NCBI RefSeq assembly: GCF_006385135.1
Contig: NZ_CP041025.1
Coordinates: 434,001 to 498,000, forward strand
DNA: 64,000 bases
Reading direction: 5' to 3'
Source: Paremcibacter congregatus
GTDB taxonomy: Bacteria > Pseudomonadota > Alphaproteobacteria > Sphingomonadales > Emcibacteraceae
Position numbers and translations under genes: made by a program. Positions within the stretch are counted from its first letter, which is position 1, and each line of letters opens with the position of its first letter. Positions 9,996 through 18,696 of the stretch are shown piece after piece. Under the pieces are notes generated by a model that saw nothing but the letters and a program-made list of their open reading frames with translations, was not told where the DNA came from and did no database searches.

Positions 9996-10366
9996 GGCGC
10001 GCCGCCTGATCAGTCAGCGTTACACCGTTACATAGGCCTGGTCTATGTCAGGGATTTGCTTGAGATTTTCGCCTTTAACGTTTTCGTGATTATCCATTAT
10101 GAAGCACGGTTTCTCTGAATTATCCTTCAGGGAAGTGTAAAATTGAGCGGAAAATTGGCCGAAACTGTCGGAATTTTTTACATGTCTTGTTCTCTATCGC
10201 GGGAGATGATTCAGATAAGTAGCACAAATGCGCGATTTCCGATGAGGTGGCATGTAAATTGCATGAATTAAAACAATTCTATCAAGCCTTCTTGAGGTTT
10301 TTTAAACATATAATGGAGCTTGCATCTGTTCTGCAAGAGAAACAACAAAAATAAGTGGAGATACTA
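9996..10366 (+). other. Intergenic region upstream of the PEP-CTERM gene
   Basis: About 370 bases without a credible gene. The second half (10140-10340) is AT-rich and should contain the promoter of the PEP-CTERM gene. I see no clear hairpin terminator after the hydrolase and no repeat. Confidence 0.45.
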
Positions 10367-10975
10367 ATGACCGTGTCAAATTTAGTTAAATCAGTAACCT
10401 TATTAAGTGCCGTAGGGCTGTTCTCGTCGCTTTCCGCTCAGGCGACAACCATAGACTTCGACAGTGCTGCGACAGCTAACTGTACGGCAATTGGTCCAGA
10501 TTCAGTTTCCGGGTTTACCCTGACGAATGGCGATTTTAATAACACCACTTCCTGTGCGGTCATTGCACCAACGGCGCATAGTGGCAATCAGTATATGCTG
10601 AACTATAACGATCGAATTGCAAGTTTCACCAGAGACAGTGGAACTTTTGATCTGGATAATTTGTGGATCCATGCTGATGCTCGGTCTGGCTCCACTACGG
10701 TAAGATTTCAGGGGCTTGATGCTTTGGGGGGAAATATTCTGAATACAATGGATATCGTGATCGATGCCGTTTGGCAGCAGATCAATTTCTCTGGATGGAA
10801 TAACATTAAGACCTTTACATGGGATTCGATCTCGCCGGCTTCCAGTAATATTGCGATTGACGATTTTACTTTTGATGTTGCGCGTCGGGTTCCTGAGCCT
10901 GCGACACTCGGTCTTCTCGGTCTTGGTCTGGTGGGGCTGGGGCTTGCCGGCCGCAGACGCAGAGCGGCCGTTTAA
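10367..10975 (+). CDS. PEP-CTERM sorted exported protein
   Basis: The product of about 202 residues begins with a signal peptide (VKSVTLLSAVGLFSSLSAQA) and ends with a PEP-CTERM sorting tail: VPEPATLGLLGLGLVGLGLAG followed by GRRRRAAV. Such tails direct proteins to exosortase for membrane anchoring or release, usually in species that make exopolysaccharide. The middle, with two cysteines and many Asn, Asp and Thr residues, resembles secreted beta-sandwich proteins, but I cannot name a function. The start at 10367 has GGAG 6 bases upstream; an earlier in-frame ATG at 10355 lies before that site. No exosortase gene is in the window. Confidence 0.85.
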   Translation: MTVSNLVKSVTLLSAVGLFSSLSAQATTIDFDSAATANCTAIGPDSVSGFTLTNGDFNNTTSCAVIAPTAHSGNQYMLNYNDRIASFTRDSGTFDLDNLWIHADARSGSTTVRFQGLDALGGNILNTMDIVIDAVWQQINFSGWNNIKTFTWDSISPASSNIAIDDFTFDVARRVPEPATLGLLGLGLVGLGLAGRRRRAAV

Positions 10976-11017
10976 CCGTTACTTATTCGGTTCGGTCAGT
11001 TTAGATTGATTGTATTT

Positions 11018-11052
11018 CCGGGTCATATTCAACAATGTTGAATATGACCCGG
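11018..11052. terminator. Perfect hairpin between convergent genes, probable bidirectional terminator
   Basis: A 16-base stem (CCGGGTCATATTCAAC and its exact complement) with a three-base loop AAT lies 42 bases after the PEP-CTERM stop and about 50 bases after the end of the cytochrome gene on the other strand. There is no clean T run directly after the stem, so intrinsic termination is likely but not certain. Confidence 0.6.
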
Positions 11053-11104
11053 TCTGATTCTGATCCATTATTTTATTTTGTTGGTGGCTGAGATGAAATA
11101 CGCC

Positions 11105-12217
11105 TTAATGACGGGCGCTTTCCTCGGTTTTGCCGACGCCCTCAATCTCGCCGCGCATCACGGGGTAGCCGAGGTTCATCCAGCCGAAAATGCCTTCATA
11201 GAGCACCGCCGTACGGTTAAATCCGCGCTCGCGCAGTTGGCCAACCACATGATCGGCGGCGGCCCGGGGGCAGGAGCAATAGGCGACAATCTGCACGTCT
11301 TTCGGCAGGTCGCCGACAACTTCATCCAGATCAGTATAATAGGGCAGTGGCACAGAGCCCTTGATATGGGCCCGTTGCCAGACGGAGGTGACGCGGGTAT
11401 CGAGCAGCACCATTTTCTGTCCCGCGGTGAGCGCGGCGAGCAGGTCGGCAGAGGAGACATACATGTCATCGGCGAGCGTAAAGTCGGGGTCTTTGCCGTC
11501 CGGGTTGATAATATAGTGATCCGGGGTGGGCAGGGCGCGCAAGATCGGCGTGCTGTCGTCCCAACCGCTGGCCCGGCTGCGCAGGAAGGCGGTGACATTG
11601 TCGATATCTTGCGGCGACAGTCTGTCCTTGAAGCCGACCATCGGGGTGTCCTGACGACCTTCCTGAATGGCGTAGCGGATGAATTCGTCGGTGTTATGGG
11701 CCAGCGCCGAGGCGTTGCCCAGCGCCGGAGCGGTGACGCCTTCACCGGCTGCCCCGTGGCAGCTGGCGCAATTTTCCTGATAAACGGCGGCGCCGCGGGT
11801 GACATCCCCGGGCACCGGATTGGTGCTGAATTTCAGACGGTCGACCCCGGCCTGTTCAAACAGCCAGTAGGTCAGGTCCCAGGTTTCATCCAGCGTCATC
11901 GGGCCGCCGACTTCATCAAGGTAACCACCCATGGCGGTGCCCTGACGTCCGTAAGACATCGGCCGGAGGATGGCGTGGGGCACGCCGGATTCAAACAGAC
12001 TGCGGCTGCGTAAGGAAGGGGCGTGGTCATTGACGTGGCCCTGACGGTCGGCGCCGTGACAGAGCGAACAATAGCGCTGATAATTGGTGGCGGCGACCTT
12101 GGCCTGTTCGGCGGTCAGGCTGCGCGGCGGGTCAATTTTCTCCCGCTCTGCGGCGGGGGCCGGGGTGGTGGTCAGCAGACTGAGGCTGCCGATCAGGGTG
12201 ATCAGGATATGTTTCAT
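11105..12217 (-). CDS. Two-haem cytochrome c fused to a rhodanese domain, exported
   Basis: The 370-residue product (start MKHILITLIGSLSLL at 12217, a clear signal peptide) has three parts. Cytochrome c domain 1 has the haem site CSLCH at residues 50-54, with candidate Met ligands at 87 or 96. Domain 2 has CASCH at 150-154 with probable ligand Met193. A rhodanese-like domain covers about 250-360, with the active loop CSCPRA at 314-319. The reading frame remains open upstream to 12406, but that extension has no signal sequence and poor codon use. The expected location is the periplasm or the inner-membrane face. The combination suggests transfer of electrons to or from a sulfane-sulfur reaction. 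No sox or cytochrome oxidase genes are adjacent, so the partner is unknown. Confidence 0.85.
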   Translation of the reverse strand: MKHILITLIGSLSLLTTTPAPAAEREKIDPPRSLTAEQAKVAATNYQRYCSLCHGADRQGHVNDHAPSLRSRSLFESGVPHAILRPMSYGRQGTAMGGYLDEVGGPMTLDETWDLTYWLFEQAGVDRLKFSTNPVPGDVTRGAAVYQENCASCHGAAGEGVTAPALGNASALAHNTDEFIRYAIQEGRQDTPMVGFKDRLSPQDIDNVTAFLRSRASGWDDSTPILRALPTPDHYIINPDGKDPDFTLADDMYVSSADLLAALTAGQKMVLLDTRVTSVWQRAHIKGSVPLPYYTDLDEVVGDLPKDVQIVAYCSCPRAAADHVVGQLRERGFNRTAVLYEGIFGWMNLGYPVMRGEIEGVGKTEESARH

Positions 12218-12479
12218 GAGAATTCCCACATTCGAGGCGTTTTTTGTGCCGTTTTTAATGATATCTTCCGTGGGCGAGAGTGTAGCACAGGCGTGGCGAA
12301 AAACCAGAAAGATGCGACGAACGGAGTTAGGGGCGGGATAAGGGAGCCGCCGGTGAGGTGCCTGAATCGGGACAAAAAAACGATTAATCTTGGATAAATA
12401 TTGCAACTGTTATAGAACCTCCTTTAGAGAGACGATCAGGTCGCGTGCAGAGGCCGGTAATAAAAAGGTAGAGGAATGT

Positions 12480-13958
12480 ATGTTGGTTAAAAAATATGGG
12501 GGCGTTTTGGCGGGGGCGATTTTTTCCTTGAGTATGTTATCGACAGCGGTCCAGGCGTCGCCCTGGGCGGCGGTGGGCGACATGCAGTTGCGCAATGATG
12601 TGGAGGTTCTGGCCCGTCACGGGGTGATTGCCGGTCCGGTCAATACCTGGCCGATTTCCTGGAAACAGATTACCCGCGGTCTGTCGCGCACCGGTGAGAT
12701 GGATTTGCCGGCTTATGTGCGCCTGGCGGCGATGCGGGTGAAGGAAAAAATTCCCGGCGAATTTCGCGCCGCGGCCCATCTGCAACTGACCAACAATCCG
12801 GCGATCGTGCGCGGTTTCGCCAAGACCGCCCGCAATGACCTCGATGCCTCGGCGACCCTCGAGTATAACAATGACGACAGCGGCACGACCGTGCATCTGG
12901 AAGGCGGATACCGCAAAGGCGACGGCGAGGATTACGCCCATCTGGACGGCAGTTACCTGTCCCAGGACTGGGGCAACTGGTCGGTTTATGCCGGCGCCTT
13001 TGACCGTTGGTGGGGCCCGGGTCGCGAGAGTACGCTGATTCTAAGCAACAACGCCCGCCCGATGCCGTCCGTGGGGTTGCGCCGGATTGAACCGAAGGCG
13101 TTCGAGAGCAAATGGCTCAGCTGGATCGGTCCATGGCAATGGGATATGTTTGTGGCCAAGATGGAAGAAGACCGTCATATCCCGAACGCCTTGGTGGCGG
13201 GCATGCGGCTGAGTTTCGAGCCGGTAGAAAATTTCGAAGTGGGCTTGTCGCGCACGATGCAATTGTGTGGCGATGGGCGGCCTTGCGGGTTTAATACCTG
13301 GACGAGAGCATTGATTTCCGTCGGGGATCTGGATAATACCGGGACCGCCAATGAGCCGGGGAACCAACTGGCGAGCATTGACTTGGCCTATAGTATGGCT
13401 GTTGGGGAGAGAACCTCACTTAAGCTTTATGCGGAAGGTACGGCCGAGGATCAGAATGTTGTCCTGCCATTTCAGTTTTCTCGGTTGATTGGAATCTCAG
13501 CATTTGGTGCCTATGGAGAGAGTGGTGCTTCCTGGAGAATGACAGCTGAAATTACAGATACAGCGGATACGTTGGTGTGGTTGTTTGGAACACGCAGGTT
13601 TAACGTTATGTATGAGCATTCTATATACGGAACCGGGTATCGATATCAAGGTCGTGCCGTAGGGCATAGCCTAGATAATGACAGCAAACTAATTAGTATT
13701 GTGTGGGAATATAAAGGCTTTAATGGTTGGGGATATACTGCCAAATACCACCGCGCTAGAATAAATGTTGATGGAACAGGAAACAACACAGTGTCTGTAT
13801 CTAATGAAAACATAGACGTTTTTGAAGTCTCGCTTCAAAGTGATCTGAGGATTGGAAATCTTACGGGTGATCTGAGGCATTCTAGTGATGGTGTAGCGAT
13901 ATTGGGAAAGAATGGTTCATTCACGAGTGTCGGTATAAAATGGATGTTACAATACTAA
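12480..13958 (+). CDS. Wzi-like capsule-assembly outer-membrane beta-barrel protein
   Basis: The 492-residue product resembles the capsule assembly Wzi family: a signal peptide (GGVLAGAIFSLSMLSTAVQA), an N-terminal helix-rich segment (LRNDVEVLARHGVI, WKQITRGLS), then alternating beta strands ending in an aromatic-terminated strand (VGIKWMLQY). The diagnostic DRWWGPGRESTLILSNNARP around residues 176-195 is typical of the family. The start at 12480 follows GAGG by 5 bases; a longer frame from 12390 lacks these features. From about 13380 on, the DNA becomes AT-rich and codon choice changes while the protein still reads as barrel. It lies at the edge of the polysaccharide locus and may help hold surface polysaccharide. 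Confidence 0.85.
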   Translation: MLVKKYGGVLAGAIFSLSMLSTAVQASPWAAVGDMQLRNDVEVLARHGVIAGPVNTWPISWKQITRGLSRTGEMDLPAYVRLAAMRVKEKIPGEFRAAAHLQLTNNPAIVRGFAKTARNDLDASATLEYNNDDSGTTVHLEGGYRKGDGEDYAHLDGSYLSQDWGNWSVYAGAFDRWWGPGRESTLILSNNARPMPSVGLRRIEPKAFESKWLSWIGPWQWDMFVAKMEEDRHIPNALVAGMRLSFEPVENFEVGLSRTMQLCGDGRPCGFNTWTRALISVGDLDNTGTANEPGNQLASIDLAYSMAVGERTSLKLYAEGTAEDQNVVLPFQFSRLIGISAFGAYGESGASWRMTAEITDTADTLVWLFGTRRFNVMYEHSIYGTGYRYQGRAVGHSLDNDSKLISIVWEYKGFNGWGYTAKYHRARINVDGTGNNTVSVSNENIDVFEVSLQSDLRIGNLTGDLRHSSDGVAILGKNGSFTSVGIKWMLQY

Positions 13959-14101
13959 ATAAGTTCTTTAAAAACACGGAATTAAATTAATCATGACACA
14001 TAATGATCTACCTATAATAAAGTATATTAGTTGAGATTTGATCTGACACACATCAAAATTGAAAGAGGTAACTTACATGTTAAATTGAGCCTATCCTATT
14101 C

Positions 14102-14554
14102 ACTGATCATGAAGACATGACACGCCGATCGAATGCTCAGCCGCCCCGCGCCAACAGTCCCCTTGGCCTTTTTTCGATGCAGAGACGGCCTTACCACTTT
14201 TTTGCCATGGCTTCCTTGATCACGTCATTCTGGAGTTGGACATCAGCATACATCTTCTTCAGACGGGTGTTCTCGGCTTCCAGTTCTTTCAGACGGGTTA
14301 TAAGCGACGCGTCCATGCCGCCACCCGAAGGGCAGCACGGATCAGCAAAATTTAGCGCGCTATTCGTAGAAGGCCGCGCTGCTTATGCCATGTTCACGAC
14401 AAAGCTCCACAACACGCGTACTGGCCTCGGTCTGCTTGAAAATACTGATATTCTGACTGTCCGAATAGCGTGACTTTTTCATGTAAAATCACCTGCGTTA
14501 TAATTACGAGAAAATTCTATCTCTGAATACCTTTATTTAACGTGGGTATTACCA
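14102..14554 (-). mobile_element. Decayed IS3-family element remnant (orfA with stop, orfB start)
   Basis: On the minus strand a reading frame starting at 14482 encodes MKKSRYSDSQNISIFKQTEA and then ELCREHGISSAAFYE before a stop codon, where the sister copy at 25867-26133 continues into WRAKYGGMDAS. The homology with that copy runs from about 14102 (ACTGATCATGAAGACATG) to an end reading GTATTACCA at 14546-14554, which matches the terminal sequence of the other copy. Only the orfA side and the first codons of orfB remain, so the element cannot move itself. Confidence 0.85.
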
Positions 14555-14833
14555 GGGAAATTCCATATTCGATGGCATCAGCGTTCTCACATCAGCGCGG
14601 GGATCTGGGGCATGGACGCGCTCTTCGAAGCCTCCCTGGCGAGCAATAATCCCGCCTCAATGACCACTGACGGCCTTGTGATTTCTGCTGGACTTGGCGC
14701 AACCATCAATATTACTGATCCAGACTGGGGCGTTTATGCACAAGCCTGGAACGTCATCGGCGACGGCATCGCTCTCGGCACAGCTAATGCCGCATGGGGA
14801 CCGTCCATACCATTACCTCTGTTCAAATATTAA
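14555..14833 (+). pseudogene. 3' fragment of an unknown gene cut by the IS remnant
   Basis: Immediately after the IS end the plus-strand frame is open for 92 codons to a stop at 14833 and has coding-like composition, with GC content higher than the surrounding DNA. An ATG exists at 14612, but the frame is open back to the IS boundary, so this looks like the tail of a larger gene. The segment ISAGLGATINITDPDWGVYAQ has an alternating pattern suggestive of an exported or beta-rich protein. I do not recognise the family. Confidence 0.35.
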
Positions 14834-15043
14834 TCGCAAGAACATTAATTCTTAAAAATTATGTTGTAGGTTCTGCGACTGCTGTGCTACCCATGAATTT
14901 ATTTTAATAAGTTAGTCTACAACTGGTAATATTATTGTGTTTTTGATGGAGAACGCTCTCATTTTGATTACAACTTTAATTCAATTAAAAAATATTAAGT
15001 TAATTGTATAATTTTTAGCTATTGGAGAATTAGGAGATAAAAA

Positions 15044-16165
15044 GTGCATTTTATTGATTTATTAGCACAACGTAGATATCTAGGCCACAGAATAGACACT
15101 GCAGTGATGTCGGCCATTAATAGCGGAAAATATATTATGGGGCCCGAGATAGAAGAGCTCGAGGTACAGCTTGCAGAATTCTGCGGTGTTAAGCATGTGA
15201 TCTCCTGTTCAAGTGGTACAGATGCATTACTACTACCATTAATGGCTTGGGATATCGGACCAGGGGATGCCGTTTTTGTTCCTGCCTTTACGTTTGTTGC
15301 GACAGCAGAGGTCGTCGCCTTAAGTGGTGCAACACCCATTTTTTGTGATGTTAACCCTAAAACATATAACATTGATATTGCAAGTGTCGAAAAGGGTATC
15401 GGAAAATCTATTGAGCTAGGCCTAAGGCCCAAAGCCATCATACCCGTAGATTTATTCGGCTTACCATCTGATTTCGATGCAATTCTTGCCTTAGCAGAAG
15501 AAAAGTCTCTTTTAGTTCTCGATGATGCTTGTCAGGGCTTTGGTGGTGTATACAAAGGGAAAACTATTGGATCAATTGGGGATGCGGCAGCAACAAGTTT
15601 TTTTCCAGCTAAACCACTCGGTTGCTATGGAGATGGCGGTGCGACATTCACTAATGATAGCGAACTGTATGAAAAAATGCTTTCCATCCGCGTCCACGGG
15701 CAAGGAGAAAATCGCTACCATAATGTAAGGTTAGGGCTGAACGCTCGAATGGATACTATTCAGGCCGCGATATTGTTAGAGAAGTTAGCAATTTTTCCGG
15801 AAGAGTTAAAGTCGCGTGATAGGGTCGCTCAAAAATATAATTCCGCTTTTAAAGGATTAGCCATTACACCTGTTGTACCCAAGGGATATTCCTCTGCTTG
15901 GGCTCAATACACGTTGTGCATTTCCAGTGGCGAGCGCGAACAAATTATTAAATCTTTAGCAGAACTAAATATTCCCACAGCGATCTATTACCCCATCCCA
16001 TTGCATCAGCAACCAGGATATGTGCATTATCCGCAAGCAACTGAGACTTTGCCCGTTTCTGAAGATCTCTCAGAAAGAGTATTTAGCCTTCCAATGCATC
16101 CCTATTTAGAAGATAGTGATCAACAACAAATTATTGATGCTGTTGTTTCAATTTTAAAGGGCTAA
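15044..16165 (+). CDS. DegT/DnrJ/EryC1-family aminotransferase, WbpE-like (3-amino uronate synthesis)
   Basis: The 373-residue PLP enzyme has the sugar-aminotransferase hallmarks: SSGTDALLLPLMA (phosphate binding), PAFTFVATAEVV, VLDDACQGFG with the pyridine-nitrogen Asp, and the Schiff-base lysine K190 in SFFPAKPLGCYGDGGA. The N-terminus HFIDLLAQRR is typical of the WbpE/WlbC group, which transfers an amino group to the 3-keto position of UDP-GlcNAc-3-ulosonate. It is followed after 4 bases by a WbpD-like acetyltransferase and then a Gfo/Idh dehydrogenase, the three steps expected for a 2,3-diacetamido uronic acid. UDP-GlcNAc 6-dehydrogenase (WbpA) is not in the window. Confidence 0.88.
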   Translation: MHFIDLLAQRRYLGHRIDTAVMSAINSGKYIMGPEIEELEVQLAEFCGVKHVISCSSGTDALLLPLMAWDIGPGDAVFVPAFTFVATAEVVALSGATPIFCDVNPKTYNIDIASVEKGIGKSIELGLRPKAIIPVDLFGLPSDFDAILALAEEKSLLVLDDACQGFGGVYKGKTIGSIGDAAATSFFPAKPLGCYGDGGATFTNDSELYEKMLSIRVHGQGENRYHNVRLGLNARMDTIQAAILLEKLAIFPEELKSRDRVAQKYNSAFKGLAITPVVPKGYSSAWAQYTLCISSGEREQIIKSLAELNIPTAIYYPIPLHQQPGYVHYPQATETLPVSEDLSERVFSLPMHPYLEDSDQQQIIDAVVSILKG

Positions 16166-16169
16166 GCTT

Positions 16170-16712
16170 ATGTTGAACGGAACAATCTATATTCACACTA
16201 CTGCTGAGGTGAGTGAAGATGCCAACCTTTCAGATGGCGTAAAGGTTTGGAATTGGTCTAAAGTACGAGAAGGCGCCCAGCTAGGTACAGACAGCATTGT
16301 CGGGCAATGCTGTTATATTGATTTTGATATTACTATTGGTGATCATTGCAAGATCCAAAATGGTGTTTCCTTGTACCATGGCTTAACAGTAGGAAATGAT
16401 GTTTTTATAGGCCCTAATGCAACTTTCACCAATGATTTAGTTCCGCGCGCTCACAATACTGACTGGAAGGTCACTTCTACCATTGTATCAGATGGGGCAA
16501 GTATTGGGGCTAATGCCACCATAGTGTGCGGAGTGACTTTGGGTAAAAACTGTATGGTAGCGGCAGGTGCGATTGTTACAAAGGATGTACCTGACAATGC
16601 TCTGGTTATGGGTAGCCCAGCCAAAATAATTGATTATGTAAACAAGAGTGGGGAAAGGCTCCATTGTGATGTTACATCGCCTTGCCCCCATCAAGATATC
16701 CTCGAAAAGTAA
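16170..16712 (+). CDS. WbpD-like N-acetyltransferase (left-handed beta helix)
   Basis: The 180-residue protein is built of hexapeptide repeats (TIGDHCKIQNGVSLYHGLTVGNDVFIGPNATF, then SIGANATIVCGVTLGKNCMVAAGAIVTKDVPDNALVMGSPAK in its second half). This matches WbpD/WlbB-type UDP-3-amino-glucuronate acetyltransferases, including the FTND.. loop near residues 86-90 and the tail GERL...CP. It should acetylate the amino group installed by the neighbouring aminotransferase. The stop codon lies inside the first copy of a tandem 20-base repeat that carries the ribosome-binding site of the next gene. Confidence 0.88.
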   Translation: MLNGTIYIHTTAEVSEDANLSDGVKVWNWSKVREGAQLGTDSIVGQCCYIDFDITIGDHCKIQNGVSLYHGLTVGNDVFIGPNATFTNDLVPRAHNTDWKVTSTIVSDGASIGANATIVCGVTLGKNCMVAAGAIVTKDVPDNALVMGSPAKIIDYVNKSGERLHCDVTSPCPHQDILEK

Positions 16713-16763
16713 GAGAAGAAGATGAAAAGTAAGAGAAGAAGATGAAAAGTAAGAGAAGAAGAT
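16704..16763. repeat. Three exact tandem copies of a 20-base unit
   Basis: The unit GAAAAGTAAGAGAAGAAGAT occurs three times head to tail (16704-16723, 16724-16743, 16744-16763). The first copy holds the stop of the acetyltransferase gene, and the last ends one base before the ATG of the dehydrogenase at 16765. Each copy contains the purine-rich AAGAGAAGAAG that can serve as ribosome-binding site, so the expansion lengthens the gap between the genes without changing their frames. Confidence 0.95.
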
Positions 16764-16764
16764 A

Positions 16765-17715
16765 ATGTCATTAGAACAAACAATTAAAGTAACTTTGCTT
16801 GGCCTTGGCAATATGGGGCGCAATCATTTGCGCATATTATCAATGTTGAAAAACATTGAGATTCATTACATCTTCGATGTAAACGAAGAAACCCTTAATA
16901 ATCTTTCCGCACAGTATGGCGTAAATTCTACAACTGATATCGACGTTGCACTGTCTGGTGCAGATGCAGCTGTCATTTGTTCCCCAACCAGCTTGCATTA
17001 TGACCATTTTATATTGGCTTCAAAATACGTAAAGTCTGTTTTTGTTGAAAAGCCGTTGGCTGACAGCTTGGAGAAAGCCAGGAAAATAAAAGATGTCGCA
17101 GAAAAGGAAAAAATTTTTGTTCAAACTGGTTTTATCGAACGCTTTAATCCAGCTGTTATGGAGCTAAAGAATATAATTTCAAAAGACAAAGCGATCAACG
17201 TTGACTTGACCCGTACAAATAAATTGAGCAGCCGCATCACAGATGTAGATGTCATCCTAGACTTGATGATTCACGATATTGATCTGGCATTATATTTAAA
17301 TGGCCCTATCTCGGATGTGAAGGCCTATGGACTAAAAGACAATGATTTAGTTGCCTTTGCAAGTGCTTTTTTTATACATGAAAATGGCGCATTTTCTCGT
17401 GTAATCGCCAGTAGGATAACAGATAAAAAGATAAGAAGCATACAAGTGACATGCGAGAACTCTTTTGTAAATAGTGATTTACTTAGAAAAGAAATCTCGG
17501 TCAGCATGCAGTCTCAAATGAAAAGAGATTCCAATGATGCTTATATTATTTCTTCTATAGAACACCAAGTCGAACTCCGGCCTCAAGAGGCCTTATTGGT
17601 TGAATTGCAATCTTTTATCCTGGGATGCGCTGGAAAAACAGTTTCTGTTCCAGGTGTAGATGCAGGACTTGATGCCTTAGTTGTCTGTGATAATATTCAG
17701 AGGCAAATTAAATGA
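16765..17715 (+). CDS. Gfo/Idh/MocA-family NAD(P)-dependent dehydrogenase (probable WbpB-type step)
   Basis: The 316-residue protein begins with a Rossmann fold (VTLLGLGNMGRNHLRIL) and carries the family motif EKPL (KSVFVEKPLADSLEKA) and the catalytic-domain histidine pair region LMIHDIDLALYL. By position next to WbpE- and WbpD-like genes it probably oxidises the 3-hydroxyl of UDP-GlcNAc-uronate before transamination. Its N-terminus differs from the WlbA/WbpB type (GAAGYIAPRH), so it may belong to another Gfo/Idh subgroup and the substrate is an inference. The 3' end overlaps the next gene by 4 bases (ATGA). Confidence 0.82.
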   Translation: MSLEQTIKVTLLGLGNMGRNHLRILSMLKNIEIHYIFDVNEETLNNLSAQYGVNSTTDIDVALSGADAAVICSPTSLHYDHFILASKYVKSVFVEKPLADSLEKARKIKDVAEKEKIFVQTGFIERFNPAVMELKNIISKDKAINVDLTRTNKLSSRITDVDVILDLMIHDIDLALYLNGPISDVKAYGLKDNDLVAFASAFFIHENGAFSRVIASRITDKKIRSIQVTCENSFVNSDLLRKEISVSMQSQMKRDSNDAYIISSIEHQVELRPQEALLVELQSFILGCAGKTVSVPGVDAGLDALVVCDNIQRQIK

Positions 17716-18680
17716 TAAGAGAAACGGTTCATGGTAAGACTGTACTCGTTACAGGTGGCGCCGGTTTTATAGGAAGCCACCTTTGTGACGCCATCCTGAA
17801 AGAATGTGCCAAAGAGCTTATCATTGTAGACAATCTCTTTTTAGGCTCCAAAGAAAATATTGAACAAGCCGTTGCAAAGGGCGCAACCTTTTATAATGAG
17901 GATATAGAATTTGAAACGTCAATGGCTTATATCTTTGAACGCCATAATGTTGATATCGTTTTCAATTGTGCCACAAAAGCTTTGAATTATTCATTTGTGA
18001 ACCCTGCTAATGCCTTTGATACGAATGTGAAGGGTATTCTTAATTTACTTGAACTACAGCGGAAGGGAAAGTTTAAGTCTCTTTGCCACTTCTCTACATC
18101 AGAAGTCTATGGCACCGCAATTTATGAACCAATGGATGAAAAGCATCCAAAAGCACCCACCACAACCTATGCTGCTGGTAAGGCAGCAGCAGATTTAGCC
18201 CTTGAAAGTTATGTCAATATGTTTGAATTGGACGCTTTCATTGTTCGGCCATTCAATAATTATGGTCCACGGCAGAATTTTAAAGGATTTATGGCGGGCA
18301 TTATCCCCATCACAGCACAGCGTATTTTAACAGGTAAAGCTCCGCCCGAAATTCATGGTGGCGGAAGCCAGAGCCGAGATTTTATCTACATTACAGATAC
18401 AGTGAATGCTGTAATGCAGCTCTTTCCCATTATGCCGACAGGGGAAAGCATTAACATTTCTACAGATAATTGTTTTACGATGTCAGAAGTGGTGCACAAG
18501 ATTTGCGCCTATTATAAATATGCGGGCGAAATCATCGAGAAGCCTGCACGTGGTGCAGATGTATTGTGTCATCTCGCAAGCAATGAAAAAGTAAAAACAA
18601 TGATATCCTATGAACTCACATCATTTGAAGAAGGGTTAGCAAATACTCTTACTTGGTATAAAGAGAATATCCCTCATTAA
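17712..18680 (+). CDS. NAD-dependent epimerase/dehydratase, LegB-like sugar 4,6-dehydratase
   Basis: The 322-residue protein is an extended short-chain dehydrogenase: TGGAGFIGSHL at the N-terminus, the catalytic region HFSTSEVYGTAIYEPMDEKHP, the Tyr-x3-Lys pair in TYAAGKAAADL, and RPFNNYGPRQ. The SEVYGTA..P.DEKHP stretch is what one sees in LegB-type UDP-GlcNAc 4,6-dehydratases, rather than the TDEVYG of RmlB or the STAAVYG of GalE. It starts inside the end of the dehydrogenase gene and is followed by a second aminotransferase, so the pair probably makes a 4-amino-4,6-dideoxy sugar. A simple C4 epimerase cannot be excluded. Confidence 0.8.
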   Translation: MIRETVHGKTVLVTGGAGFIGSHLCDAILKECAKELIIVDNLFLGSKENIEQAVAKGATFYNEDIEFETSMAYIFERHNVDIVFNCATKALNYSFVNPANAFDTNVKGILNLLELQRKGKFKSLCHFSTSEVYGTAIYEPMDEKHPKAPTTTYAAGKAAADLALESYVNMFELDAFIVRPFNNYGPRQNFKGFMAGIIPITAQRILTGKAPPEIHGGGSQSRDFIYITDTVNAVMQLFPIMPTGESINISTDNCFTMSEVVHKICAYYKYAGEIIEKPARGADVLCHLASNEKVKTMISYELTSFEEGLANTLTWYKENIPH

Positions 18681-18696
18681 AAAACCGGAGTATAAA

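Noticed and set aside
11018-11052. Perfect palindrome as a regulator-binding site
   Set aside because: It lies between the 3' ends of two convergent genes, where a terminator is the better explanation.
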